DNA of 64,000 nucleotides from assembly GCF_000687475.1 (NCBI RefSeq), contig NC_057322.1, positions 1,488,001 to 1,552,000 of the forward strand, in the 5' to 3' direction. Source of the stretch: Ustilaginoidea virens (Eukaryota; Ascomycota; Sordariomycetes; Hypocreales; Clavicipitaceae). Positions 1-10,065 of this stretch are shown one piece after another; the stretch's first letter is position 1, and the number at the start of each line of letters is the position of its first letter. The position numbers and the translations under genes are program-made. The notes under the pieces are model-generated. The model saw only the letters and a list, made by a program, of their open reading frames with translations. It was not told the origin of the DNA and ran no database searches.

Positions 1-605
1 CCAACGAACCTCGCCCTTTCTTGGATTTCCCGCTCGTCAAATCTCGGGCTTACACGCCCCAAGGCAGTTCTGTCCTCAGTTCCAGTTTGTTGGTACACCG
101 CATCGTTTGAGTGACTCAAGCCCCCCCCCAGCAGAGAGACAAGCAAAAAAAAAAAGGATTAGACCTTGGCTTTCAACTCGGGACCCAGTTGTTCAAGCCC
201 AACAGGTCTGGCCTTTTAGGCAATCAGCTAGAAAAGCTGGCCCAACTCAAGAGCCAGTCTCTGCTCTGCCTCCCGCGGGCAGAGCCACCGTTCGGCATCA
301 TCACCAACGGCGATATCGGTTACATACGCGGATCCCACGCCTCTGTAAACGGACATCGTGCCGCTACACGAGGCAAACCGGCCATCAACGTGGATATCAC
401 TTCCTTACTCAAGTCTGCCGACTCAAATGAGTCTAAAGGCTATGCTCAACAATCGCCCAGAGGCCATCATTTTCCACCGCATCCGAACCCGACGATAGCT
501 GCCCATGGGCAACAGAGACGGCAGTTTTCTCCAGCAGCGCTCACGGCGACACCGCCTCCTCCTCGATCCGTCGTTCCCATATCCATCTCAGGCCATCGAC
601 GTGGC
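1..605. other. upstream region of the Myb-like gene
   Basis: No complete gene is supported here. The frame of the Myb-like gene stays open back to about position 111, but that stretch begins without an ATG and looks non-coding. A CAG at 589-591 could be a splice acceptor, and the ATG at 427 followed directly by A|GT could be a tiny first exon that joins it in frame (M-S-H-R-R-G). This is a possibility only, because the donor is not a good consensus. A run of C lies at about 121-129. Confidence 0.4.
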
Positions 606-1717
606 ATGCCCCCTCAGGGTTCCGATCAACCCGTCAAGAAGCAGAGCAAGTGGTCTCCAGAAGAAGATGCCCTGATTATCGAGCTGCGAGGGAGCGGCAT
701 GAAGTGGGAAGATGTGTCGAAGCGTCTGCCTGGAAGAAGCGCCATTAGTTGTCGGCTTCACTACCAAAATTATCTCGAGCGGCGTAGCGAATGGGACGAG
801 GAGCGCAAGAATAAGCTTGCCAGACTTTACGAGAGGTAGGCAGGAACCTGGTTCTTTATTTGAACTTTTTTTATTTCTTTCTTTCTGTCTTTTCTTTCTC
901 TCTCTTTTTTTTTTTTTTTTTTTTTAATTGCCATCTTCTCCCCTTCCGAGAGCAACGCTTCGACACTGTTCCCACACACATCGTCAATAGGTATTCTTCC
1001 TGACATTGTCAACCCAGGTTCAAGTCGGAAATGTGGGCCAAGGTAGCGGAAGAGTTGGCCGTACCATGGAGAGCTGCAGAGGCGATGCATTGGCAACTCG
1101 GAGAAGCAGACATGGCGAGAAGAGCCGGTGTGGTTCCATTTTCTCTGGCGGCCGTCAACGTCGAAAGCGGGAACCGAAGCGCACCTCCACGGGCCAACAT
1201 GCACTATCAGGCTCCGGACACGACGACTCGAAGTCGACCGATGACTCCGCCATCGCCTCGCACGCTTTACTCGCGACATGCATCCGTGTCATCGCTGCCG
1301 GGACAAATATCCAGAGTCGACAATGTCGGTGCTGCCCCTCCACTGCCGCCGCCGCCGCCACCACTACCACCCCCGGCGGGGTCAGGGCCCATGGTGCATG
1401 GATCCATAGCCGAGCATGGTGAATTCTATTACAGTGGGACTGGCCTGGCCCCAATACAACACCAAGGACAGCCGCGGAACCCAGGACCTTTGCCAAGTCT
1501 CGCTGAACTTACGACGGGTGTAAGTCCCTACACTGGACCTGTGGACAGGCCACACTCTGACCACGCGGCCGTAAACCCTGGACCCAAGCATGCACTTTTG
1601 ATGCAAAACGCTCCAGTGTATCAACAACAACATGTTGACCAAGCCAGGGTGGCGAAGAGGCGAGCAAGTCCGGAGATGATGCAACGCGAGGGCAGCCACC
1701 GACGGCGGCTGGGATGA
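606..1717 (+). CDS. Myb/SANT-like DNA-binding protein
   Basis: Two exons, 606..835 and 1018..1717, joined across a 182-bp intron with a T-rich tail; 309 residues if the ATG at 606 is the start. Residues about 14-60 form a Myb/SANT repeat (SKWSPEEDALIIELR, WEDVSKRLPGRSAISCRLHY), the type that contacts DNA in fungal Myb regulators. A second helical Myb-like stretch crosses the splice (LYERFKSEMWAKVAEEL, PWRAAEAMHWQLGEADMARR). The rest is proline-rich and disordered, with a poly-proline tract at about 1340-1375 and a basic C-terminal end. It is presumably a nuclear transcriptional regulator, but no target can be named. The join restores frame as AG+G (Arg). The true start may lie in a small upstream exon. 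Confidence 0.8.
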
Positions 1718-2380
1718 AGCTCGTCAAGACTGGACTTTTTCTTTTTGCTTTTTGTTTCATTTCGTCTCTTGCCTTTTTTTTTTTTTTTTTTTTTAACCTT
1801 TCCCTTTTCCGGACAGTTTTGGGTTTATTCGGCCTCGTCTGATTCTTTGCCTGCGTTGTTTTGCTTCACCTAGGAGCATAAAGTCATGGGGAAGCGCGAT
1901 TAGACGGGGAAAGAGTGTTGCGGGATACTGTTTGACAAGATGGGGGGTTTTTTTTTCTTATTTTTTGTTTGATTGATGCCTTTGAAGCGAGCGATGATGC
2001 ATTGGAGCGGGCGATGGTGCTATTTAGGGATACTATACACTATCATGTTTTCGGCACAACTGTTTCACCATGCTTTTCACACATGTCACTTTTTTTTTTC
2101 CCGCTATAATTCTTATTTTTACAGCTGGTTCTCCCTGTTGTAATTGTTGTTGCGACACGATGGAATCGCTGCCGGCTTCTGACTCGCACAAGCTGCCGAA
2201 ACCGAGGAGTATCTGGTTAGATGGCGAGAACGATATTAGATGTTTCGGGGCACTTAGAGAGGCAGCCGGGTGTCCAACAGGTGTTTTCTTATCAGGGCAT
2301 AGAAAAGGGCTAGACACTAGGGCAATAGGGTACGGGCAATTCATGAACTTGCACCTGCATAGACGTAAAGGAAGGGGAGC

Positions 2381-2411
2381 ATGGGCGTGGTCGTGGGCGT
2401 GGTCGTGGGCG

Positions 2412-2443
<32 letters not shown>
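2381..2443. repeat. hexanucleotide repeat (GTGGGC/ATGGGC)
   Basis: About ten consecutive 6-bp units, first mixed GTGGGC/GTGGTC and then ATGGGC. It creates spurious His-Ala or Trp-Ala reading frames. Confidence 0.9.
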
Positions 2444-2560
2444 GCGAAGCATGATAGAGCTCAAAGGCAAAACCATGATTAGCATAATGGCAGACGCGGT
2501 TTGGCCTGCATATATTTGGAGGATGACTTGCAGCACGCCAACCGGGCATGTCACGAGAGT

Positions 2561-2602
2561 TTGCAGTGTGCAGTGTGCAGTGTGCAGTGTGCAGTGTGCA
2601 GT
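2561..2602. repeat. heptamer repeat (GTGTGCA)n
   Basis: About six units of the 7-mer GTGTGCA; the last unit is altered to GTATGC. Confidence 0.9.
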
Positions 2603-2756
2603 ATGCGGCAGCCGAGCATGCAGGTACCTGGGGTAGGGGTCTTGTTGCACGTAATGTCGACACGGACGACATGATGACAAAAACGACAAAAGTTGTCATG
2701 TTGAGAGCAAGCCCAGACGGACGGATACGCGGGACCCGGGCAAGTTCCGCCAACCC

Positions 2757-2887
2757 CAGCGCCCAGCGCCCAGCGCCCAGCGCCCAGCGTCCAGCGTCCA
2801 GCGCCCGGCTCCCAGCTCCCGGCTCCCGGCTCCCAGCTCCCGGCTCCCGGCTCCCAGCTCCCGGCTCCCGGCTCCCAGCGCCGGCCA
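2757..2887. repeat. heptamer minisatellite, about 18 units
   Basis: It starts as GCGCCCA units and changes to GCTCCCG/GCTCCCA units. The second part has a higher-order 21-bp period (one A-ending unit, then two G-ending units, repeated three times). It ends directly next to the stop codon of trm9, so it probably lies in the 3' untranslated region of that gene. Confidence 0.9.
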
Positions 2888-2890
2888 GGG

Positions 2891-3556
2891 CTAGGCCGTG
2901 GTGAAAATCACCCACCAGTTGTCCCTTTCGTAGCCGCTCTCGCAGACGACCCCCCCCGCGGCGGCGACGTCCTCCTCCAGCTCGCCCTCCCTGTAGAGGT
3001 GGTAGTAGCGGTGGTAGGTCTGGTCGGGCAGGCCGCCCTTGGCGCGGACGACCCAGGGGACCAGGGCGTCCTGCGGGCAGGCGGCGTGCCACCCCCTCCG
3101 GCTGGACGACCCTTGCTCGAGGGCCCAGACGTAGACCAGGGCCCTGCCGCGCGGGCGCAGGACGCGCAGCAGGGCGGCCAGGGCGCGCTGCCTCCTGGGC
3201 CGGGTGGACAGGTGGTGCACGACGGCGATGCAGATGGCGAAGTCGGCGCAGGCGGCGCGGTAGGGCAGGGCGAGCGAGTCGGCGAGCAGGACCTCGGCGC
3301 GGCGCTGGGCGCGGGCGAGGCGGGCGAGGGCGGGGGAGCGGTCGGACGCGAGGAGGTGCAGGGCCGGGTTGACGGGGGCGTACTTGCCGTTGCCGGCGCC
3401 GACGTCGAGGCCGACGGCGCCGGGGGGGAGGGCGCGCAGGAAGCGCGAGACGAGGGGCCAGGGCGAGTGGCGCGTGGCGCTGAAGTGCGGCGCGATGGAT
3501 TCGTAGACGGCGTGGACGTGGGCGGCCTCGAAGTCGTCCTGCTCGTCGGGGGGCAT
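2891..3556 (-). CDS. TRM9: tRNA (uridine-34) methyltransferase Trm9
   Basis: A single exon of 221 residues. Trm9 with Trm112 methylates the carboxymethyl group on wobble uridine 34 to make mcm5U/mcm5s2U in cytoplasmic tRNA. The SAM-binding motif I is visible at residues 49-58 (GLDVGAGNGKY region), after the family signature VHAVYESIAPHFSATRH near residues 14-30. A VVHHLS segment and the C-terminal WWVIF ending also fit. The start is the ATG just after the low-complexity CAT/CAC/CAG leader; the frame stays open upstream only through that repeat. It is shorter than yeast Trm9 (279 residues) but complete at both conserved ends. GC is very high at third positions, unlike RFC1 or SIF2 in this window. 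Confidence 0.9.
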   Translation of the reverse strand: MPPDEQDDFEAAHVHAVYESIAPHFSATRHSPWPLVSRFLRALPPGAVGLDVGAGNGKYAPVNPALHLLASDRSPALARLARAQRRAEVLLADSLALPYRAACADFAICIAVVHHLSTRPRRQRALAALLRVLRPRGRALVYVWALEQGSSSRRGWHAACPQDALVPWVVRAKGGLPDQTYHRYYHLYREGELEEDVAAAGGVVCESGYERDNWWVIFTTA

Positions 3557-3557
3557 G

Positions 3558-3672
3558 GCGGCGGTGGTGATGATGGTGATGATGGTGATGGTGGTGGTGG
3601 TGGTGGTATTGCTGCTGCTGCTGCTGCTGCTGCTGCTGGGATGTTGTCGTCGTCGTCGTCGTTGCTGTGCTG
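3558..3672. repeat. trinucleotide repeats in the trm9 leader
   Basis: GGT/GAT units at 3558-3606 are followed by about nine GCT units (3610-3638) and GTC units (3645-3665). On the trm9 strand these are CAC/ATC, CAG and GAC repeats immediately 5' of its start codon. Confidence 0.85.
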
Positions 3673-3733
3673 TGCTGTGCTGTGCTGCAGATAAATCTCG
3701 CATCGACCAGACAAGACACCAGGCCAACGTGTC

Positions 3734-3764
<31 letters not shown>

Positions 3765-3871
3765 GGGTCCGGCTGCCTGCCCTCCGGTGGGGGGCAAGGG
3801 GGGCGGCGGGGCAGCAGCGGGGCTGTGAACTCTAATCCTTCCAGAAGCTTTGCCGCCTTGGGCAAGCAGCA

Positions 3872-3911
3872 GCCGGGCCCAGGCCAGGCCAGGCCAGGCC
3901 AGGCCAGGCCA
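3872..3911. repeat. pentanucleotide repeat (CCAGG)n
   Basis: Six to seven tandem CCAGG units. Confidence 0.85.
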
Positions 3912-5023
3912 GCCACCCCCGGGCGGGAACGGCGCGCAATAGGGCCTGGCCTGGGCTCCGTTCGTTCGCTGCGTCGGCGCCAAAGTCCCCTTTCGGGGCA
4001 AACTTTGCTGCCTGCCTGCCAGCCGGCCACGTAGGCCGATGCCTATTTTCCCGCATCCGCAAAAAGCCCGCGTTGGCCTGGCCTAGGCCCCTTGCCCCTT
4101 TGGCTCGGGGCGGGGAAAAAAGGGGGCGCGGCGGGCAAAGAAAGCATGGAAGGAAGCCAAGCCCGTTTGGGCCGGCCCACGTGGGTTGACGACGACCTGC
4201 GTTGGATTGCGTCTGCGTCTGCGTCCGCGTCCACCAGCGCCGGTTCCGTGGTTTGTTCACGTTGCTTTTGTTTTTTTTTTACACGTGCGACTCTGTAACG
4301 TACATGCACATGCACACGCACATCACACGCACATCACACGCACACGCACACACATATGGACACGGCAAGTCCCGGCAAGAAAGGCGACAAGGACCACGGC
4401 GGCAGCAAACACAAAAAGACCTCCCGGGGGGCGGAGGGGGGGGAGGTTGAAGGAAACGGGCGGCCCGGTGCGGGATAATGTACCCCCGAGTCTAATTAAT
4501 TACGTGCGGGTGTGCGGGGCAACCAAAGTCGTCGGCAGGTCAACAAAGACGCGCGGGGACCTGGGGCCGTCGTCGCCGGCGGAAGTTACAGAAAATCAGG
4601 CTAGATAAGGGCAAGCAAAGACAACAAAAAAAAAAAAAGCTGCTCGCTCAGCAAGGGTGGTGCGGTGCGGTGGTGTGTGTCAGGTCAGGCTGGGTGCATG
4701 TGGGTTCGTCTTGTTGCCCGCTTGGGTGTCGCGACGACGACGACAAAGCAGAGGAACAAGCCGGACCCCCCCCGGTCGAGGTCGAGTCTTGCTTTGCGTC
4801 ATCCGCTTGCATGAACTACCTACCTACCGGGCAGTGTCGGGCCCTTCGGCCATGCCGAGATGAGAGGCGTCTTGCTGTACGCCGCCCCCCCCCCCCCCCC
4901 CCCCTGCTTGGTGCAACGGAAAGAAGGAGTGAGCGGGAAAGGGGAAAGGGGAGAGGCTCGGTTGGGCGCGACATGTCTGTGCGTGCAGAGCTGGCGCATG
5001 GAGACGCAAAAGTTTATGAGATG

Positions 5024-5054
<31 letters not shown>

Positions 5055-5137
5055 AGCGTCGAGGCAGAAGCGGCAGAAGAGGCAGAAGCTACAGCGGCAT
5101 GTTTATGCGGCCGCCGCGCGCGCACCACGCCCCCAAC

Positions 5138-6621
5138 TTATACGCGCCCCCCCGTGTTGAGAGGGCTCTCTTCGTCGTACACGTCCGTGGTGATGCGCTC
5201 GGGATACTCGACGCCTCCCTGCCGCAGGGCCTCCTCCATCGTCTCCATCATGACTATGCTCTCCGACCAGGGGAGCGTGTCGCTCTCGGTCCTGCCGTCG
5301 CGGACGCAGCGCGCGCACTCGTCGGCCTCCCAGAACATGCCGTGGCCCCAGTCGCGCCCGGCATCCCGGGGGACGGGGCACTCGACCACCTCAGCCGCGC
5401 CCTCGCCCTCGCCCGCGCCCTCGCCCGCGCCCGCGCCCGCGCCCGCACCCCGCGCCCGGATGACGCTGAACCGCGGCGGCCGGAACGCCGGGTGCGCCAC
5501 CTGGATCTCGCCCTTGGACCCCTGGATGCGGACCGCCGGGGCCTGCGCGGCGCCCTGCCCGCGGGGGCACGTCCCGACCAGCAGCGACGTCGTCGCCACG
5601 CCCAGGCTCCTGCTCCGCGGGAACTGGCATATCACGCTGGTGTTGGCGTCCGCCCCGGTGCGGTACTGGTTCGCGGCCGCCAGCACCACCGGCGCCTCGC
5701 GGCTGCCCGCCGGCCGGACGTGGTACAGGCTCTGGAACACCCACGTGAGGGCGTAGACGCCGAGATCGAGGAGCGCGCCGCCCGCCAGATCCTTGTTGAC
5801 CATGCGGTGGCTGTCGGGGAACCGGACCGTGCCGTCGTCTTGCTCGCTGTTTTCGTTGAAGGAGAGGTCGGCTGCCAAATCGGCCTGGGGTCAGTGCTTG
5901 GGATCATGACGGCATCCGCTGCATTGGCGGGGTCGAGAGGACAGGCAAAAGAGAGGACGAGGACGAGGACGAGGACGAGGAAAAGACAACCCACCAAGCG
6001 TCCGGTACACCGTCCCAATCTCCCCCGACGCCACCAGCTCCCGAATCTTGACGCTCAGCGGCAGAAACCGCGTCCAGACGGCCTCCATGAGGAAAAGCTT
6101 CTTCTCCCTGGCCGTGTCGACCAGCTTCCTCGCCTGGGACGCCGTCACCGTCAGCGCCTTTTCGCACAGCACGTTCTTGCCCGCCCGCAGCGCCAGCATG
6201 GCGTTCTGGAAGTGATGGCTATGCGGAGTCGCCACGTAGACAATGTCCACGTCGGCATCGGCCACCAGCTCCGCGTACGAGCCGTACGCCTTGGCCGAGG
6301 CGGGACCGTCGATGCCGCGCAGGAACGCGGCGGCGCGATCCGCAGACGTGGACGAGGCCACGGCCACGATTTGGTGCCCCACGTCGTGCACGTCTCTCGA
6401 GGCCGGGTCGGTGAGAAGGTCCTTGCAGAAGGCTGCTCTGCCGAGGTCAGTCATTCAGCACGGACTCGGGGCATCGACAAGAAGGAGGGGGGGGGGGGAG
6501 GGGGCGCCGCAGCGACGGAAGGGTTCGGGCGTGGACCTGGCACGGCTTCTTGCGTACTCTCTGCTATCTGGCCGGTGGCCATGATGCCCCATTTCAGGAT
6601 GTAGGGGGCTCCGGAGGCCAT
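5138..6621 (-). CDS. Gfo/Idh/MocA oxidoreductase, dihydrodiol or D-xylose dehydrogenase type
   Basis: Three exons: 6558..6621, 5995..6432 and 5138..5871; 411 residues. The N-terminal Rossmann motif GIMATGQIAE is split by intron 1 (residues 12-21). It is followed by VDIVYVATPHSHHF and VLCEKALT, where the Lys matches the family's active-site EKP lysine. The C-terminal substrate domain has GGALLDLGVYALTWVF. Relatives are NADP-dependent trans-dihydrodiol dehydrogenases and fungal D-xylose 1-dehydrogenases; the sequence does not decide between them. Intron 2 ends at an acceptor inside what looks like open frame (GGCAG at 5876-5872), which restores TVYRTLADLSF. A Gly/Ala/Glu dipeptide insert (about 5399-5455) sits in the C-terminal domain. 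Confidence 0.88.
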
Positions 6622-7747
6622 TGTTGCGGTCTGGTTTCCGGGTGAGCCTTCGCTTCTCGTCAGACGCCAACTGGCTTATGGCCTTCGTGATTCGAGCATG
6701 GAACAAGCACGTCACGTATTCGCTTGAGAGGCGGGGTGGGGGGGGGGGTTTGGTAAAGAGAAGGTAAAATCGAGAGGGGCTGGCAGTTCCTTGGGATGGC
6801 GGGGTCAGCCTGGACAAGGCGCGGCTGTGAAGCCAATGACAGCAATGACGTCGTTGTCGAAGCGCTCAATCTTAAGCCACCTTCAACGTCAGCTCGACCA
6901 AGGGGGGACCAGATGTGGCATTTGCAACCGCTGCTCCGGCTCACCTCTAGCCGTGATTTGATTCTCCGCCGTGGAAAGTCTACTACATACTCCCTTTCCG
7001 GCTCCAACATCATGGCCCCTCCGCCCTCTGACAATGGCCCCAAGTCCGCAACACATGGTAGCTAGCAAAGAGACGCAGGCTTGGTCGCGCGGCACTGCCT
7101 TGCAGGGCGCCCCGAAATCCATGCAGGCCCCAATCTTGCAGCTTGACTTGTCGCCTCGTGCGCAACCAAAAGCTAGCTAGCTAGTGCGAGGGAGCAGCAG
7201 GAACGAGCCAGGAGTGGTGGGCGTGCTGGTGGGCGTGCGGCCAGCGGGATGGCAGCCTCGGCACTTGCCCGGCCTCCAGAGGGCACGGCATGGTCGCGGG
7301 CCAAGTATGCGCCCCGATATGCCGGCCAAGCTTTGTGGCTCTCTTCCCATGTCGTGCCAAAGCTTGGGGGTTCGAGCTGGTGCAAAAGACCTTGTGGCGT
7401 GGCGACCTCGTCGCCGATGCAACAGCGATTTTGACTCTGGGAAGGAAGGCTCGTTGCGAACTCAGCTCCAGGGGGGGCAAGCCCACGGCTCCGTCTGCGC
7501 CCGTCGCGTTATAAAATGGTTCAGAGACGACGGATGGAAGGGCTGCCGTCGACTGGCCCTCACTTACACAGATGAACATCCTCAACTCGCAAGAAAACAG
7601 AGAGATTCGTGCCATTAGTAGACAGATCCTCCCGCATTGTTATTTCGCGATATTCGATTCTATTCAAAACCCCCAGACAGGCCGTCCTTGGTACAGTAAT
7701 GTCAGGGTCAGTCAGCGTGCAGCTGAGAACGAACCTCGATATCCACC
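6622..7747. other. divergent promoter region, no gene seen
   Basis: It separates two divergently transcribed genes, the dehydrogenase (-) and the acidic protein (+), and presumably holds both promoters. There is a G-rich run near 6735-6748 and a GCTAGCTAGCTAG stretch at about 7170-7183. The reading frames crossing it overlap one another on both strands and show no domain. Confidence 0.5.
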
Positions 7748-8595
7748 ATGAGTGAGGACAGCGGCTTTCATCATTATGACACTCGCAGCAGTAAGTTTCG
7801 ACCTCTGTTCATCGCATATATCCGCCGAGGCTTGCATCTTAACATCTGGCAGGGCTGCCGAGACTTTTTGAAAACTCTGGCACGGATCCTTGTCTGGACG
7901 CGGCGGGAGCACTCCTCGAGGACAAATCCGACGACGAAACCGACGATGAGTCTGGCTCAGAAAATTACATCCTGTCAAACGATGACAGTGCGTGCACGGT
8001 GGATTTCACGAGGGTGCCCATGGAGAGCTCCCCCCCGTCCTTCGTTGCGCCCCCTGTACCCCCGCCGTCTGCCGCGAGCTCGTCGGCTGCTGAGAATTCG
8101 TCGTCTCCTCCAAGCTCGCCCCCTTCTTCGCGTGGAAAGACCAAGCCTGTCCCTCGAACGCTGCCTAGAGCGACGCGTGATAGAAGGAGAGCCGCCGACA
8201 AGCCTCCTCCTCTCTCCGACGATGCATTGGGGCCATTCGCATGCAAGCTCGATCGATCTACTCGAGACAAGGTCAGAAGCTCTGCGAATGCGTTGCGTCG
8301 AGAGGATGGGACCGTGTGTGAATTGGACATGGTCAACGTGTTCCTCTCGATAGGCACCATCAGAAACGCCTCAAAGTGGCAGTTGCTCGAAGATTCTGAA
8401 AAAGAAATTCAGAAGATGCGCAAGGAACGAATCGACCTGGAGCGGGTGAGGGAGCGTCAGCAGAAAGAAGTGGCCGAGGCCCGGCGCAAAGAGAGGCAGA
8501 GGTTTGCCAATAAACGCAGGTACAATCTCATCAGGAACCGTGAGCCCAAACCGAGTTCAACACCACCACAAGACCAACAAGATGCCTCGGAGTAG
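7748..8595 (+). CDS. unknown acidic, coiled-coil protein
   Basis: Two exons, 7748..7790 and 7853..8595; 261 residues. I do not recognise it. Visible features: a 14-residue first exon with a consensus GTAAGT donor; an acidic patch (LLEDKSDDETDDESGSENY) near residues 30-55; a Ser/Pro-rich linker; a conserved-looking middle (ACKLDRSTRDKVRSSANALR, VNVFLSIGTIRNASKWQLL); and a charged helix rich in Glu, Arg and Lys (about 205-245) likely to form a coiled coil with a basic end. There is no signal peptide or membrane segment. The composition suggests a nuclear protein, but that is inference. It ends 226 bp before the convergent stop of the deoxyhypusine synthase gene. Confidence 0.75.
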
Positions 8596-8821
8596 TTTTG
8601 GGGCGTCGTCCAGGACGACTTGAACGCCTACGCAAACAAAAGTTGATCAGACGACGATCCGTGCTGGAACGGCATGGGTTGGAAAAGACAAAGTCCTTTT
8701 TGGATATGTGCTACATGAGGTGGATGCAGCCACAGCCACGGCGGTCACTTGCGTGGGTCAAGGCAAGCTTTCATTTCATTTCATCTCATTTCACTCTTCA
8801 TCTGCTCCTTCCTTTGGACGC

Positions 8822-10065
8822 CTAGATATCCTTGGCAAACGTGTTGGCAACGATAAACGGAAAACAAGCAGTCGCTTCCATATAGACCTGCACGCGGGTC
8901 AGCAATTTGCAACATGATTCGCACTTTCCCGCGCCGTAACGGTTTACCTTGACATTATCAGCTCCCGTCTTAATCTTGCCCCACGAAACCGCTTCATCGG
9001 GCCTCGCTCCGGCATCACTGCCATCAAACTCCTGCGCAGTGTTGATGTAGACGGCGTACTCGGCACCATTCCTCATCAAACAAGCATTAGCAATGTGGTG
9101 CTTCACGAGGCCGCCTCCCAGGATAAGCATCCCGGCACGCTTAGCCCGGATAGCTATAGTGTTGATTTTGCGGATATCCTCCACAATGTCAATTCTCAAC
9201 TGCCGCGGCGACGACTTGAACGAGTGAAAGTACAGCATATCGCCCAGGCTGCCGTCCGTCAGAGCGGGGCAAAAGACGGGAATGTCGTTTTTATACGCCC
9301 AGTAGTACACGGACTTTTCATTGTTGATCTCTTTACCAAGACGATGGATGACCTTTGAGGGGGTCCAGTTGATTTCCTGCTCTGTGCCCCTACCTGATTC
9401 CTGTTCTTCCAGCATCCTGTCGAAGATGGGCACGACCCAGTCCTCGAAGGCGCAGTAGTTGTCGTTGGGCACCACGAGGTTGCCGATTCTGTTGAGGCCC
9501 TTCTTGCGCAAGTCTGCCCCGTTGGCGCTGAAGGAGCCCATGTACGTCGGGGCGAGGCACTTGATGAAGTCTTCTTCTATGCCGCCCGCCGTGGTCACCA
9601 CGGCGGAGACGTGTTTGTGCTGGACGAGCCAGCGGAGGACGCCGCGAAGACCAGAGGAGATGAGATTGGAGGTGTAGCCTAGGAAGATTGTCGTCCTATC
9701 TCCCGTTTCGGCGTCTCTCCATCCTTGCTGCTTGGTGTTGGCAATAGTTTTTTCGGCTCTCCCTTTCCCCCTGCGTAATCTCCAAGGGGGTGTTGCGGGA
9801 GGGAGAAGGGGTTTGGGAGTGGGTTGTCGGTCATGTGAGATTGGAAAAAACTCACCATGTCGTTGATGATTCGAATTGCTTCCGCCACAGACGACGCCTG
9901 AAATCCCATGTTACGCATGCCGAGGTATAGGTCTTGAGCGGTAATTGGGCCTTTGAGCTGGTCAAAGTCAAGTTCCTCGACGACTTGGGAGCCTTCGGGC
10001 ATGGCTTCAGATCTGACGAGGACGGCCCCCTTGGCCTGTGAGAGGTTGATCTTGGTTGATTCCAT
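8822..10065 (-). CDS. DYS1: deoxyhypusine synthase
   Basis: Three exons: 9856..10065, 8948..9727 and 8822..8887, all phase 0; 351 residues, the usual size. The enzyme uses NAD and spermidine to turn one lysine of eIF5A into deoxyhypusine, the first step of hypusine formation in the cytosol. Signatures seen: [42 protein letters not shown] [28 protein letters not shown] and EAVSWGKI. The last contains the catalytic lysine (residue 321, equal to human Lys329). Intron 1 (9728-9855) is G/A-rich; intron 2 is 60 bp. The start is the only ATG before the conserved N-terminal helix. Confidence 0.95.

Larger units (their letters stand above)
1718..2890. other. gene-free stretch with tandem repeats
   Basis: The region lies between the 3' end of the Myb-like gene and the 3' end of trm9. 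It holds T runs at 1769-1794 and 1947-1954, a 6-bp repeat at 2381-2443, a 7-bp repeat at 2561-2602 and a long 7-bp repeat at 2757-2887. The reading frames that cross it are products of these repeats. Confidence 0.6.
3557..5137. other. intergenic region between trm9 and the dehydrogenase
   Basis: It holds the probable trm9 promoter and the 3' flank of the dehydrogenase. I see trinucleotide repeats (3560-3670), a T run of 27 (3738-3764), a CCAGG repeat (3872-3911), a CACACG-rich stretch (4303-4356), a C run of 20 (4885-4904) and an A run of 30 (5024-5053). No gene is supported. Confidence 0.6.

Noticed and set aside
2310..4001. Minus-strand open frame of 563 codons across trm9
   Set aside because: It is a shifted frame over trm9 and runs through heptamer, trinucleotide and homopolymer repeats; no domain, and trm9 in another frame explains the conservation.
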